Assembly: GCA_964057225.1 (NCBI GenBank)
Contig: OZ059896.1
Span: forward strand, 13,500,501 to 13,564,500
DNA length: 64,000 nucleotides
Direction: 5' to 3'
From: Auanema rhodensis
Taxonomy: Eukaryota > Nematoda > Chromadorea > Rhabditida > Rhabditidae
A program made the translations under genes and the position numbers. The notes beneath the pieces were generated by a model, which made no database searches, was not told the origin of the DNA, and saw only the letters and a program-made list of their open reading frames with translations. Below are positions 12,801-23,895 of this stretch, piece by piece; the stretch's first letter is position 1; each line of letters starts with the position of its first letter.

Positions 12801-15800
12801 TTAAGTCTTTATATATTATAACATTGATTTGTTGATAAGTTTTAAAATAAAAGACAAAACTTTTATAATTGTATATTGTGTATATTCTTATAAAAGAAAA
12901 ACATATATCTATTATAAATGCAAATACATTAAAACAATATGTTTACCAATTGTTTTTAAATTTTCTTCGAATCTATCTATTAATTTGATGAAAAATAGGA
13001 AAGTCAAATGGTATAAACTTAACTATGTTGCTGCAAGTGAGTGAGAGATGACGGCAGTGGATAAGATGGAAGAACATTTTTGAACTTTCGAAATGTTTCA
13101 GAGAAAAGAATAAAATCAAAAATTGTAAAATATGATTTGAATCTTTAGACGTTTGCATATGTTATCCCCCGATTATGTAAATGATTGAAGCATAAAATGA
13201 AAAAAGAATAAAAAAGTTTTCAGTACAAATAGTTTTAAAATAATTTTTAAAGACATACAAAGAAAATCTTTTTATAAGTATATACATTAATGTTTATATG
13301 TAGACATATATATCTTGATATATATATATAATAAATTTCAAAGCTTAATATAGTACTTGAAAAACGGATAAACAAGTGTCAAATTATACTAATTAGCACA
13401 ATTTGTCTTTCTAGCTCTCATTCTTCTTTTAATTTCTTCAACTTTCCTAGTTTGAAATAAGATATAATATACATGCATTCGTGTTCATTTCATATATTGT
13501 TTTTGGAACAAAAATGAGATATGAAAATCAGTAAGAACAAATTTCAAAGATTTTATGAATTAAAACCAAAAAATGTTGAATGATAATGAAATTTGAGTCA
13601 AATATGCATCATATTCAAAACGATATATATACGTATATGTATCTACATATACAAAAAATATTTTGTTTAAATTTTAGAAAGAAAGAAAGAATATCTAATC
13701 TTTTTCAATTGCTTATTATTTAAAGATATAAGAGAATCATCTATTATCAGAACTTCATAATATATGTAGATAATAGTGTGAAAACAGTTGTGCTCAAACA
13801 TCTATCACAAGAAAAAAAAAGTGAATTTATCGTTTTTAAAATTCCGACAGAATGAATCTTCTTTCGTATATCTATGTATATCTTTGTCTGCTCTCATTGT
13901 CCTTTTCTAGAATTAAAGCTACCAAAAAAACCTTAAAAGAGAAATGAACTGATGTGAGAGAGACTGGAGAAGAGAGACATGAAAGCGGGATTTTGATCTA
14001 GAGCATTTTGAGTCCATGAGATTGAAATTTAAGGTTATGGGACATTAGCCGATGGAAAGAGAATGGATAAAGGAGCGATCGAGATAAGGTTTTCAAATCA
14101 AAAAAAGCTGCTGAAAGATAAATTGATGCTTTAAGTAAGTATATGGATGAAAATTATTCAGATTTATGGTAGAAATAAGCGTTTGAGCTCGTAGAAAGGG
14201 ATATACTAAAAAGGAAAAGGACGCACAAGTTTTAGTTGAGGATTCACGTATACATGAGAAGATTGACCAGATGGTACTAACTTCATCATTCTACTGAGAA
14301 GAATGAATTCCAATAACTTTAATTAGAGAAACGTTGTAGAATAAACTTTTGTTCTGATACTTTTCAGAAAAAAACTTCGAAAATCAAAGCATTTTCATGA
14401 GAAAAAAAGATTTTACAGCATTTAGCTTAGCCATAAAGATTCAGTTTTCATGGATCTCTAGATTTCTTCTTCCACATAATGTACGAAAAAGGGAAAACTT
14501 TTTTTGGATGAACACAACCAAATTCAGTTATAGTATTCTGATTATATGTTTAGTTGTCTTTTGTTTTTTCCTGATATAAATGAAGAAAAGAACAATGTAA
14601 TCCGGTTTTTGCCGGTTGAAGTTAGCTGAAATAAGAAGAAGAAGAATAAAATAACTTGTAAAAACAAAAAAAAGGTCATTATAAGCATTTGGATATGAAA
14701 TTTGATTGTACAAAGAATCAAGTTTTCAACTTCCTGTGAATATGAATAGCTTTCATTTACATCAAATTTATATGAAATAAGACTAATTAGAAGTAATGAG
14801 AAACGAAATATCAACATTTGAATATACATATGTACATAGATAGATGCACATTTATACAAAGATATCTCTTTAAATATCAGATTATCCATGTCAATTTTGA
14901 AAGAGATAGTAGGATGAGATGTTGGATTAGAATTAAATGATAACACTAATGATCTTATTTTTTTTATTTTTAAATTATGTTAATGAAGCAAAAATAAAAC
15001 AAATAAAAGAGAATTGAATCGAGAAAATATGAAATAATGAAGATGATTTTGGTAAAGCAAAATGAAATAAAAATGGAAGTGGGTGTGAAATGTATATGTA
15101 TGGCTTTCAAAAATAGATGGATAAGGCGGTAGAAATGAAGAGAATGAGCCTGAAATGAATAGAAATCCATGGAAACTCGATCGGGGCCTATTCCCATCGG
15201 TGGGAACGAAATACTGATGCTGGACCATACACTCATTCAAAGAAAATGTGAATTTCTGATTCGACGACGATGAAGTTTGTGGCTAAAAGTTGATGAAAAA
15301 ATATTTGGAATGAAGGATAAGATATAGAGAAAACAACAACTTGTGAGCATATAACTACATGTATTTCAAAGGGAAATTTTCTTCTTTTGTTCAAAGAAGT
15401 TTTATAGTATATAATATGAATATGAAATATATATATATATTATATTTTTGAGCGATAACTTGGATAACTCAGATCTAATTTGTATTGTTTTTCGTAAAAA
15501 TGAGATAGAAAAAATAATTTGAGTGTCATATCTGTAATTGGACGAAAAGAAAAAAAACTGTGAGAAAGAGAAACATCCGGATAGCATTCTGTATATAGAA
15601 TTGAAATTTGTTTTCTCGTTAATCAATCAACACAAAAATATTTATTATTTTATAAAAAAACACTATGAGACTGTTATTTTGGCTAATAAAGAGAGATAAA
15701 CGTTGTATAAGGGACTATCCATCTCTCCTTCGTTTTCCTTAACTATCAGCTGTTGTCTATTTAATCCAGCTTCATCTCTTTCTCGTGCCTCTATTCCTCC

Positions 15801-16467
15801 TCATATGTCTTTATCTCTTTCGCTCTCTGATTTTTTCACCAAATCTTCACTCTCTTCAATCCCATAGCAGATTTTTTCTTAATAAAGTAATTTGGTAAAG
15901 ATTATATTTGAATTGATGAAATTAGAGTTGACACAACAACTGGTGGCAGTTCCTTCTTCTCTCGATATCCCTTTCCCTCTTGCTCTCTCTCTCTCTCACT
16001 TTCCCTATCTTTCTCTTCCTCTCTCTTTAACTCTATACAATTCTGAACACCTGAATATAAAATCTTAATCACTTCATCACCTCAGTTGAGATTGACAAAT
16101 AATTCAGATTTCAAAAATATTTCAAAAACAAAACTTGTTCTATCATTTGAACCAGGAAGAAATAAGAACAGAAAATATTAATATTGTAGAATGAAATGAA
16201 ATTAATATCAAGTAATTCAAGAAATTCCATAACTTCTTCTTTGTTTTGCTTTTTCATACTGAACTTTAACATATTTTTTTCTTCTTTGCTTTGAAAACAA
16301 AATAATAAAAAATATCTGATAAGTAATTTTCAAATTAAAATTTTTATTTGATACTTTTCATCGGTAATATTATACATAGAAAAGATTTTTTCACAAAGTG
16401 TGAGTTAGTACTTTTCTTTTTCAAACATTTCATACAATGTTTAAACAATGAGAACGCTCTCCAAAAA

Positions 16468-17428
16468 TCATCGAAACCTTGGCAGCCGAATTGGGCAAGG
16501 AAGAACACAGCACAAACATGGCGAATCACATAACATTTCTCCTAGACAACATCCACAACATAAAGCTAAAAGTGAAGTTAGCCACCAATCACTGGAATTA
16601 TCCCTTTGTTGAGGTCGTTCAACATATCTGAAAAAAATAAAATATACATGTTGTATTTAAAAAAAGTAAAAAATATATCAAATAATAGGTTGACACAGCA
16701 ATTTGCAACCAGTTTTCAATCAGAAAACAAATGAAATATCAGTATACACGTGAAAACTCACGTAAATTACTTTAATTTTAGTTAAAAAACGAGAAGACAA
16801 TAAACTTTTTATAATTTATAATGTTGTAAGACATGAGCATATGAAAAGAAATATTAAAAATGGATACAATTGAATAATTGTACCAAATGAATTCAATATT
16901 TGCATAAGATGGAAGTAAATAATGATGTTCTGGCAAACGATATTTGCTTGTCTTTACTTCTCGGAGGAAAAATCAAAATTCAACTATTTTGACACGTAGA
17001 AGAACACATTTCATAATACTTCTAATATAACTTACACAACTTGGGGAGGTGGTTGATTAGGATTATAATGACCAGCTGGGTATGGTCCTTGTTGAGGATA
17101 GCCTTGAGTATACCCTTGTTGAGGATAGGGATTGTATCCAGGCTGAAATATTGATCGTTTAAATGCATAAAAATATTTGTTAGTTATACATATACAATAA
17201 TAAGCAGGTATTGTAATAATATATTTGAGCCGATCAGCCATAACTACTTATAGAAACAAATTTCGATGAAAGTGTAAGTTTCTCTGTACTAGAATTATAT
17301 AGAATAATAGTTTTTCACTTAAATATAATTTGCACAATTATGAATAACGTTAACAATTAAAAGATATGTGATAAGCTTACATTTGGAGTAGGTTGCTGAC
17401 TGTAATATGGTGGTGGTGGCTGCGACAT
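16468..17428 (-). CDS. CYSTM1-like cysteine-rich tail-anchored membrane protein
   Basis: Small protein of 104 aa from exons 17428-17381, 17142-17036 and 16627-16468, all in consistent phase. Residues 1-50 are rich in proline, tyrosine, glutamine and glycine (MSQPPPPYYSQQ, repeated GYPQQG-type units). This is followed by QVVYVERPQQRD and a C-terminal hydrophobic cysteine-rich segment (LLALCCGCCLGEMLC), then a second CxCC patch. That order matches animal CYSTM1 (CYSTM module), a small membrane-associated family with poorly known function. The C-terminus is longer than the human protein by a second cysteine cluster. It is divergent to the pseudokinase gene, sharing a 618-bp upstream region that contains CACGTG sites. 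A candidate acceptor (ACATTCAG) lies just upstream of the ATG. Confidence 0.82.
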
Positions 17429-18046
17429 CGCTGATTCTGAATGTTAGGCGGTGGCTGCGAGAAACGAGTACTAGGTTTCTCCTTTTTCTTTCTATCTCTT
17501 CATATTTCTCTTATTCTCTCGCTTACTTCACCTGTTTGACAAAGCAAGAAACAGAGAAAGAGAGAAAAGGATGAAAATATAATGTTTCATTCATAGTGTT
17601 GTTATAGAAATAGGAAACTACTCATCTACTTGGAAGAGGTGAGTGATGACTCATGTAAACACTGACAAAATTATTTTTTTATTTTTTATTTCAAATAGGG
17701 TGTGGTTTATAATATTTAAGATGATTCATTTCCATGAAATAATCTATGAAAATTACTATAAATTACTATAAATTATATCAATTTTTGTATTTTTAAGTAT
17801 AAATTTGTTTACAAAATTATTTATTTACGAAATATTTTCACAAAATAATTTTGTTTTTGTTTTATTTATATTTTTTTGCAAAATGTAGAGGAATTCCACA
17901 GATTTTATAGTTGACTAAAGTTATGCTAATTTTGACGTGATTGATACTTCAACTAAATTCGCACGTGATCGTCCGTCATATCAATCACGTGAGGTTTTGT
18001 TTTGATTGTGCACAACTCAAAATCGCTTATCGCTAAATCGCAAGAT
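17429..18046. promoter_or_regulatory. shared upstream region of two divergent genes, with CACGTG sites
   Basis: 618 bp between the start codons of the CYSTM1-like gene (minus) and the pseudokinase gene (plus). CACGTG E-boxes lie at 17962-17967 and 17986-17991 (the latter ATCACGTGAG) and a GACGTGATT half-match at about 17936, all within 110 bp of the pseudokinase start. CACGTG is the class-B bHLH-zip target (TFEB/HLH-30, MYC/MXL families). No other gene is seen. Confidence 0.45.
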
Positions 18047-18974
18047 ATGGACGATTCAGATTCTGAAACTTCAATATCTGAAAAAGCAGAAGAATCAACT
18101 GATGCTCCAGAAGAAGAGTAGGAAATGTTATTGATACAATATAAAGTTATTATGTTTTAAGTTTAACTGAAAGAATAGTATTAGAAAAACCAAAAGATTT
18201 TCCCAATCTTGTAACTCATCTAAAGAATTCAATCAATAATTTTGAAGAAAGTAAGGATCATATTTATTTCAAAAAGGTATGATATTTTCAAGTATATTCC
18301 AATTTATTTTTCGACTGAAAGGAAAAAAGTTATACATCCCTTGACGAATATTTATCATCTCAAAATGGAATTCCGTTAAATCCTTGTTTATCTGCAAAGT
18401 GGTTAAGACGTCAGTTTTAACTTAAAATCAATAGATCAGATGTGCTTCAGATATTTGTATGGGATTGATTTTCCTTCATAGAAATGATTACATTTTTGGC
18501 GGATTGAAATTAACTGATGTGTTCATCAATGAGAGAGGCATTGTAGGGATACTCATCAGTCCAAACATACTTTCAATGACATTGTCTAAAGAGTAAGATC
18601 ATATTTAACAAATAGTTATTTTTCAAATAGTAAATACAAACTATCGTCTCTTGATATGGAAGATGTTGGCAAAATATTGTTTAGATTTGTTACTGGAGTA
18701 GATTATCAAATTGCTCAGGTGAATAATCAAAAAAGGAATTGCAGGAAAATACAATTTAGGGTAAGAATTACATAAAGGGATGTTGTCCTGAATCAATTGA
18801 AGGCATTAAATTAGCAAAGCTTTTGATGTGCAAACGGGAAAAGTAAGAAGTATGACATTCGCAGTTTGAAACTTCTGATGTTTCAGTATGAGACCATCAT
18901 TGAATTCAGTAATAACTCACCCTTGGTTGGAGAAACAAATTTTAAATTCTGACAATATCTTTATTTTAAAATGA
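18047..18974 (+). CDS. short divergent pseudokinase (C-lobe only)
   Basis: Seven exons (18047-18117, 18174-18276, 18322-18409, 18451-18592, 18631-18718, 18760-18842, 18887-18974) give 220 aa. After an acidic start (residues 1-24) the sequence aligns by eye with a protein-kinase hinge and C-lobe: SYTSLDEYLSS (hinge/alpha-D), ICMGLIFLH (alpha-E), a catalytic-loop remnant FGGLKLTD at 103-110, ISP at the DFG position (123-125), DMEDVGKILFRFVTG (alpha-F) and RPSLNSVITHPWL near the end. HRD has become FGG and DFG has become ISP; only the loop lysine is kept. No glycine loop or VAIK lysine is present, so it should not catalyse phosphotransfer. The tail weakly recalls IRE1/RNase L kinase domains. The start is the first ATG of an open frame; an upstream exon with an N-lobe cannot be excluded. 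It ends 54 bp from the convergent GTPBP10 stop. Confidence 0.75.
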
Positions 18975-19028
18975 TTTGTTTATAAAAAATCAAATAATAC
19001 CCGTTAAATTAGATCATCTAACTTTATA

Positions 19029-20488
19029 TTATAACAGTTTAGCACCTTCAGAAGGTGGTTCATCCAGGACATCACAAGGATTGAGATCTCTGTATAGACG
19101 TTTTAGAACTTTTTTTACACTACTAATGTCCCCTGATTTTGCAGAAATAGGTAGTACATAGTCAAAGTTTAAAGGATTGAATGGCCTTTGTTCAACAGAA
19201 ACGGATTTTTCCCATCCTGGCTTAGACAAGATGTTTATCAATCGTTGAGGCTCCTGAAACAAAATGTAAAAATAGATCAACCGATAGTCTAGCGTACATC
19301 TTTTTCCTTCACAATATCAATCTTGTTCAGCAATAAAACTGCTGGTTTTGTCATAAACTTATTATCATACATTTCTAGTTCCTTAACTAGCAAAGCGATT
19401 GATTCCAACGGAGTTCTGAGAAATTAATAATTAGAATTTGAAGGTAAAGTATGAGAGCAACCTGAAAGGTTCATCTAAATTTCCTGCCAATTGGAATCCA
19501 GTACAATCAACTACTATTAAAAATATATCGCAGTATTCTAAATGTTTCAAAAAGGCATATCCTTTTCCTCTGTTACGACTAGCCCCTTCGATTAAGCCTT
19601 AAAACCGTAATATTTATATCCTATTTTAGTATCATTACCTGGAAGATCAGCAATTGATAGAGTGAAATCATCATTTTCCTCAATGTTTTTTTCAGTCCAG
19701 AAAGCCATTTGTGGCTTAACCTAGCAATAGAAAATATATGCATGTTAAAGTGTACTAAATAGCTTACTGTTGTGAATGGATATGGGGCTATTTTGACACT
19801 TTTTCGTGGAACAAAAGCTTTTAATAAGGTGGATTTTCCAGCATTCGGAAAACCAACTAATCCAACATTAGGTCGTAACTTTAAATGAACTTCCACATCA
19901 AATTCTTCTCCCTTTTCTCCTCTGTAAAAACATATATAGTTCAGCTTTATAAACGCAATATCAACTTGAAGTTATTAGTAGAACATCCCCCTTTGCCACC
20001 CTGTGCTATTAAATATTTGAAATAAGGTTTTGTACATCGACTTATCAAAATATTAGAATTCCTATCAACCACTTCAATGCCAATTGGTACTGTGAATATC
20101 TGGAAAACATATATCATGAATTCTGAAGTGTGTAAAATACTCTGACCTTATCTTCACTATGTTGACCAATTAGTTTAGTTTTCTGGCTAGAACTACCCGC
20201 GATACCTCGTATCTTCATACTACCTTTCAAATTTTTCTTAATATCAGCAAAAGCAACTTCAGGCTTAGGTTGGAAAATTATGCTGCCGCCGTTTCCGCCA
20301 ATTCCGTTGTACCTTTGAAATTATGATTATTTTATATTCTAATATAACCCATACCTTGCCATTCCATTTCCACCAGTTCCAGCTTTTACATGCATTATAT
20401 ATTTATCTTCAGTTACAATATTATGCTCATTTTTGATTATAGCTTGAATGTTTTTTATAGAATTCCTTGATAGTAAGGAAAATCTCAT
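19029..20488 (-). CDS. Obg-family GTPase, GTPBP10-like (mitochondrial ribosome assembly)
   Basis: Eight exons (20488-20355, 20312-20147, 20099-19966, 19921-19768, 19720-19639, 19597-19462, 19415-19298, 19253-19029) give 382 aa, the size of animal GTPBP10. The N-terminal Obg fold has the glycine-rich signatures [18 protein letters not shown] and AQGGKGG. The GTPase domain has a P-loop GFPNAGKST (168-176), switch [18 protein letters not shown] and ISAKSG. The first 20 residues are basic and lack acidic residues, consistent with mitochondrial import. GTPBP10 family members bind the large mitochondrial ribosomal subunit during maturation. The gene is convergent with the pseudokinase gene and divergent from UCKL1. 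Confidence 0.93.
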
Positions 20489-21198
20489 TTCTTAAACGTC
20501 TAGCTATAATTTTAGTAATATTTCCCAGTGAAATTTATTTTAGAATTGACATTTACACTTAAAAAATGAATAAATTTAATTAAATATTTAAAATAAAAAA
20601 ACGTCCGCTGTTTACAACTCATTGCGGTAGCGCTGCATTTGAAATCGTTAATTTTTCCAGTTTGTTTTGTCGTGTGGTCCTGCTAACTTTATTCAGAAAT
20701 CAGTTGACGTTGCCTTCTGAATCTGCTTTGTACGTTTTATCAACTTGAAGATTTTCTTGAGTGTTTTTACTTGTTTTTTTTTGCGTTAAATGGAACGTGA
20801 AGCCATTTGAATACATGAATTCAATAAACTTGCACAAAGCTGACGTAGTAAACATCTTCGGAGCTGTGCCTAGCACATGTTTTTGAATTTGAAAGTTTTC
20901 TAAATCAATACTTGTGAATTAGCTCTCATTTTATCAATTTTTGTATCTGTGATTTAGGAGCTAATCATTATTACACATTAACCGAGAAAAAATCACATGC
21001 TTTAAATCGCATGTTTTGAATAGTTCTGCTTTATTTACTCTTCAAAATAGCTTTTTTGTTGGCCACGTCCCGATTTTTTGTAATGTTTTTCTCCCGAATA
21101 TTCATCTTATTGATCCCTATTTCTTTCTTGGGTCTCATTTCGCGTGTGTATGAGAACTTTCTCTTGCTATATAAAGTATTTGTTACAGGGTGTACGCC
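20489..21198. promoter_or_regulatory. divergent upstream region, GTPBP10 / UCKL1
   Basis: 710 bp between two start codons on opposite strands. It includes a TATAAA (about 21173) and an acceptor-like TATTTGTTACAG ending at 21188, ten bases before the UCKL1 ATG, which fits either a 5'UTR intron or trans-splicing. A similar TTTAAG precedes the GTPBP10 ATG by two bases. No gene is seen. Confidence 0.5.
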
Positions 21199-23550
21199 AT
21201 GACGCAGGGTGGGGCTGGGGATGGCCGAGAATCTCGCTCTGTAAAGATTGAAGACTTTCCAAGCTACTACAACTCATCAGGTAACAAATTTGTTCAATTA
21301 TTTTTGCGACTTGTTTTCAACATTTTTTGATGCCTAAGTTTATTTTAGCCTTTTGCTAATTTACGCAGGTATGAAGCGTAAAATTAATTCTACTGGTTTG
21401 TTTGCTGTTGTTATGTGTTGTATATGCTATTGATGTTAATTATATTGAATTCGTGTTTTATTGAATGTTTTTTTAGGTTCATCTGTTAATGAAATGGCTC
21501 GAGCCAACGAGTCTCCTTCCCCTCCCGCCCCGCGCCGTCGAATTCGCACGATGAGCGGCTCCAAATCCGAGCATCACCTACTAACCACTAAAACAGGACG
21601 AGTACGTTTCAAGGAGAAACAATATTAATATTAATATAATGTAGAAAATCTATACCAAGGGACGTCCGCCTTGGTATGACAAGAAGGGAAAAAATCTCAA
21701 ACAACCCTATGTTATTGGAATTTGTGGAGGATCTGCTAGTGGAAAAACCACTGTTGCGGATAAAATTATTGAAAAACTAGAGATTCCCTGGGTTACTGTT
21801 TTAAGCATGGACAGCTTCTACAAAGTATGTGTTCTAATCATCACATTTTCAAAGTATTGAAATCTCAGGTTCTTGATGAAGAACAGCATCGTCATGCTGA
21901 ACAGGCTAATTATAACTTTGATCATCCTAATGCTTTTGATTTTGACCTTCTATTTGAAGTTTTGTCCCGTCTTCGTGAAGGAAAAAGCACTGAAGTGCCA
22001 GTATACGATTTTACTACTCACTCTAGGGATAATAATCCTAAGGTAGGACGAAAATAAACAATAAAACTAAGTTATAATGATGTGATTTAGGTTATGTATG
22101 GTGCGGATGTTCTAATTTTTGAAGGAATATTGGCTTTTCATAGACCTGATATTGTCGATATGATGGACATGAAGGTGATTTTTTTTCCACAGAATGAAGC
22201 GACCTCAAGTGTTTATGTCAACGTTTACTTTGAAGGTTTTCGTGGATACAGACGGCGATCTTCGCTTAGCTCGACGACTTAATCGAGATATAAATGAGCG
22301 TGGACGTGATGTTGCTGGAGTTCTTGACCAATATTTCCGTTTTGTGAAAGTAAGGCTTTGATTTCATTTGACATTTGTCCTATGAGGTACATCGTGTCAT
22401 TTGTCAGCCTGCGTTCGAAGCTCATATCGCTCCTGGAATGAAAGTTGCTGATATTATTGTTCCTCGTGGTGGAGACAATGACGTCGCGATAAACTTAATT
22501 GCAAAACAAGTGATGACTCAGTTAATAAGAAGAGGTAATATAAGTTGTTTTGCTTAAATGATAGTATGTCATTTTAGGGTATGACGAAACTGTTCACAAG
22601 CCTTGTCGTCAAGAGTTAGTGAGCACAATGTGCCTCCCTGATGAACTACCAGATAATCTGTCTATTATCAAAGAAACTCCTCAGGTTCGAGGACTGCACA
22701 CATTCATTCGAGATAAAAATACAAAAAGGTTTTTAAGCATTATTCTTTTTTTTCTCATTTGGAATTTAGGGATGAAATTATTTTCTACTCTGAAAGACTT
22801 ACTCGAATCTTGATTGAAGAAGCCATGAATTTCATGCCATATTGTGATTATGAAATTGAACTGGGAACCGGTCAAAAGTATGTTACTCTTGACTGAATCG
22901 CTCAAAGCAAGCATGTTTTTTCTAGGTTAATGGGAAAACGCAAGGCTTCTGAAATTTGTGGTGTTGCTATAATGCGAGCTGGTGAAACGATGGAAAATTC
23001 TCTAAGAGCCATTGTTAAGGATTGTAAGGTATGATTATTGTTTTGCATAATGAAGTCTTATTTGGTTGTTTCTAGATGGGAAAGATCTTGATCCAAACTA
23101 ATGAACAAACTTTGGAACCAGAGCTTTATTATCTGCGTTTGCCAAAGGATATTCATAAATACAAAGTTCTACTGATGGACGCCACAGTTGCTACTGGTTA
23201 GAGTTGATTGCTAGGTGTTTGAAAACCTAAAATTTCTCATTTTAGGTGCTGCTGCCATGATGGCTATTCGTATATTATTGGATCATGATGTTCCTGAAGA
23301 AAATATTTACCTCTTGTCTTTATTGATGTCCGAACCCGGAGTACATGCTCTTGCTTACGCTTTTCCTAAGGTATTTTTGTTCTTATTCAATGGACAATAT
23401 TTTTTGATTTAGGTGAGGCTTATTACTACAGCGGTTGACAAATTCTTGTCCGATAATTTCTATGTTATGCCCGGAATGGGTAATTTCGGTGATCGCTATT
23501 ACGGAACATGTCTGAGTGGCGATGATGGCGAAGAGCCTTTTGATGCCTGA
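21199..23550 (+). CDS. uridine-cytidine kinase-like protein with UPRT domain (UCKL1)
   Basis: Pyrimidine salvage protein with an N-terminal uridine/cytidine kinase domain and a C-terminal uracil phosphoribosyltransferase-like domain. Exons: 21199-21280, 21477-21601, 21645-21824, 21869-22042, 22091-22174, 22236-22349, 22408-22534, 22578-22728, 22770-22877, 22926-23028, 23076-23196, 23246-23370, 23413-23550; 543 aa, like human UCKL1. Motifs: serine/arginine-rich start, Walker [10 protein letters not shown] (97-105), [34 protein letters not shown], the [11 protein letters not shown] strand, then UPRT blocks GVAIMRAGE and [12 protein letters not shown] and a C-terminal [12 protein letters not shown]. 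Intron 1 contains a possible 27-nt cassette exon. Intron 5 ends in TTTGAAG. UFD1 follows 345 bp downstream on the same strand. Confidence 0.95.
21369..21395 (+). other. possible 27-nt cassette exon of UCKL1
   Basis: Within UCKL1 intron 1, TTTACGCAG is followed by 27 nt (GT ATG AAG CGT ... ACT G) and then a GTTTGT donor. It has the same phase as the flanking exons and would insert nine residues (MKRKINSTG) in the serine-rich N-terminal region. The flanking-exon splice without it is also in frame. Confidence 0.35.
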
Positions 23551-23785
23551 TCATCTTTTCCACCGGGATAATATGTTGTTGAATCTATTGCATTTTAATT
23601 TTTAGTTTATCTAGTTAGGTTCTTTATATTTTCATTGTTCTTCTGTTGCTCTGTTTATCTTGTTTCTCATCTTCTCTTCTGTTCTCCTCTCTATTTCTCA
23701 GATCTTTCATTCAACAGTATTCAAATTATTGCTATATTGCATTCTGTTCACTTCTTTCACTGGGCGTTTGTTGGAAAACTTGATA

Positions 23786-23889
23786 AATAAATTTCCATAT
23801 TTATATAAATTTGTTTGAAAGGATTATTCGTTTCCTTCTTTGAATATCTATAACGCCAGCTGTTGAAAATTATTTCATATACATTTCAG
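23786..23889 (+). other. AATAAA plus TTTCAG: possible operon junction
   Basis: AATAAA at 23786-23791 lies 236 bp after the UCKL1 stop. A strong acceptor ACATTTCAG ends at 23889, six bases before the UFD1 ATG. Spacing of about 100 bp between a poly(A) signal and a trans-splice acceptor is typical of nematode operons. Confidence 0.5.
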
Positions 23890-23895
23890 ACAGAC

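Larger units (their letters stand above)
7554..16467 (-). promoter_or_regulatory. gene-poor upstream region of the cholinergic locus
   Basis: Nearly 9 kb without a recognisable coding exon. 7,600-8,460 is GC-richer, with several CACGTG sites, and probably contains the shared 5' non-coding exon and promoter. From about 8.9 to 15.6 kb the plus strand is purine-rich, so the minus strand is pyrimidine-rich like an intron or leader of this locus. Near 15.7 kb the skew flips to pyrimidine-rich on the plus strand (15,710-16,040), and the rest to 16,467 is the 3' flank of the CYSTM1-like gene. Short composition islands at 9,360-9,620, 11,090-11,560 and 15,120-15,240 look like regulatory blocks. The many small open frames here are low-complexity. 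Confidence 0.45.

Noticed and set aside
22684-22693. GGTTCGAGGA, a tRNA B-box-like string
   Set aside because: It is inside a UCKL1 coding exon and has no A-box or cloverleaf.
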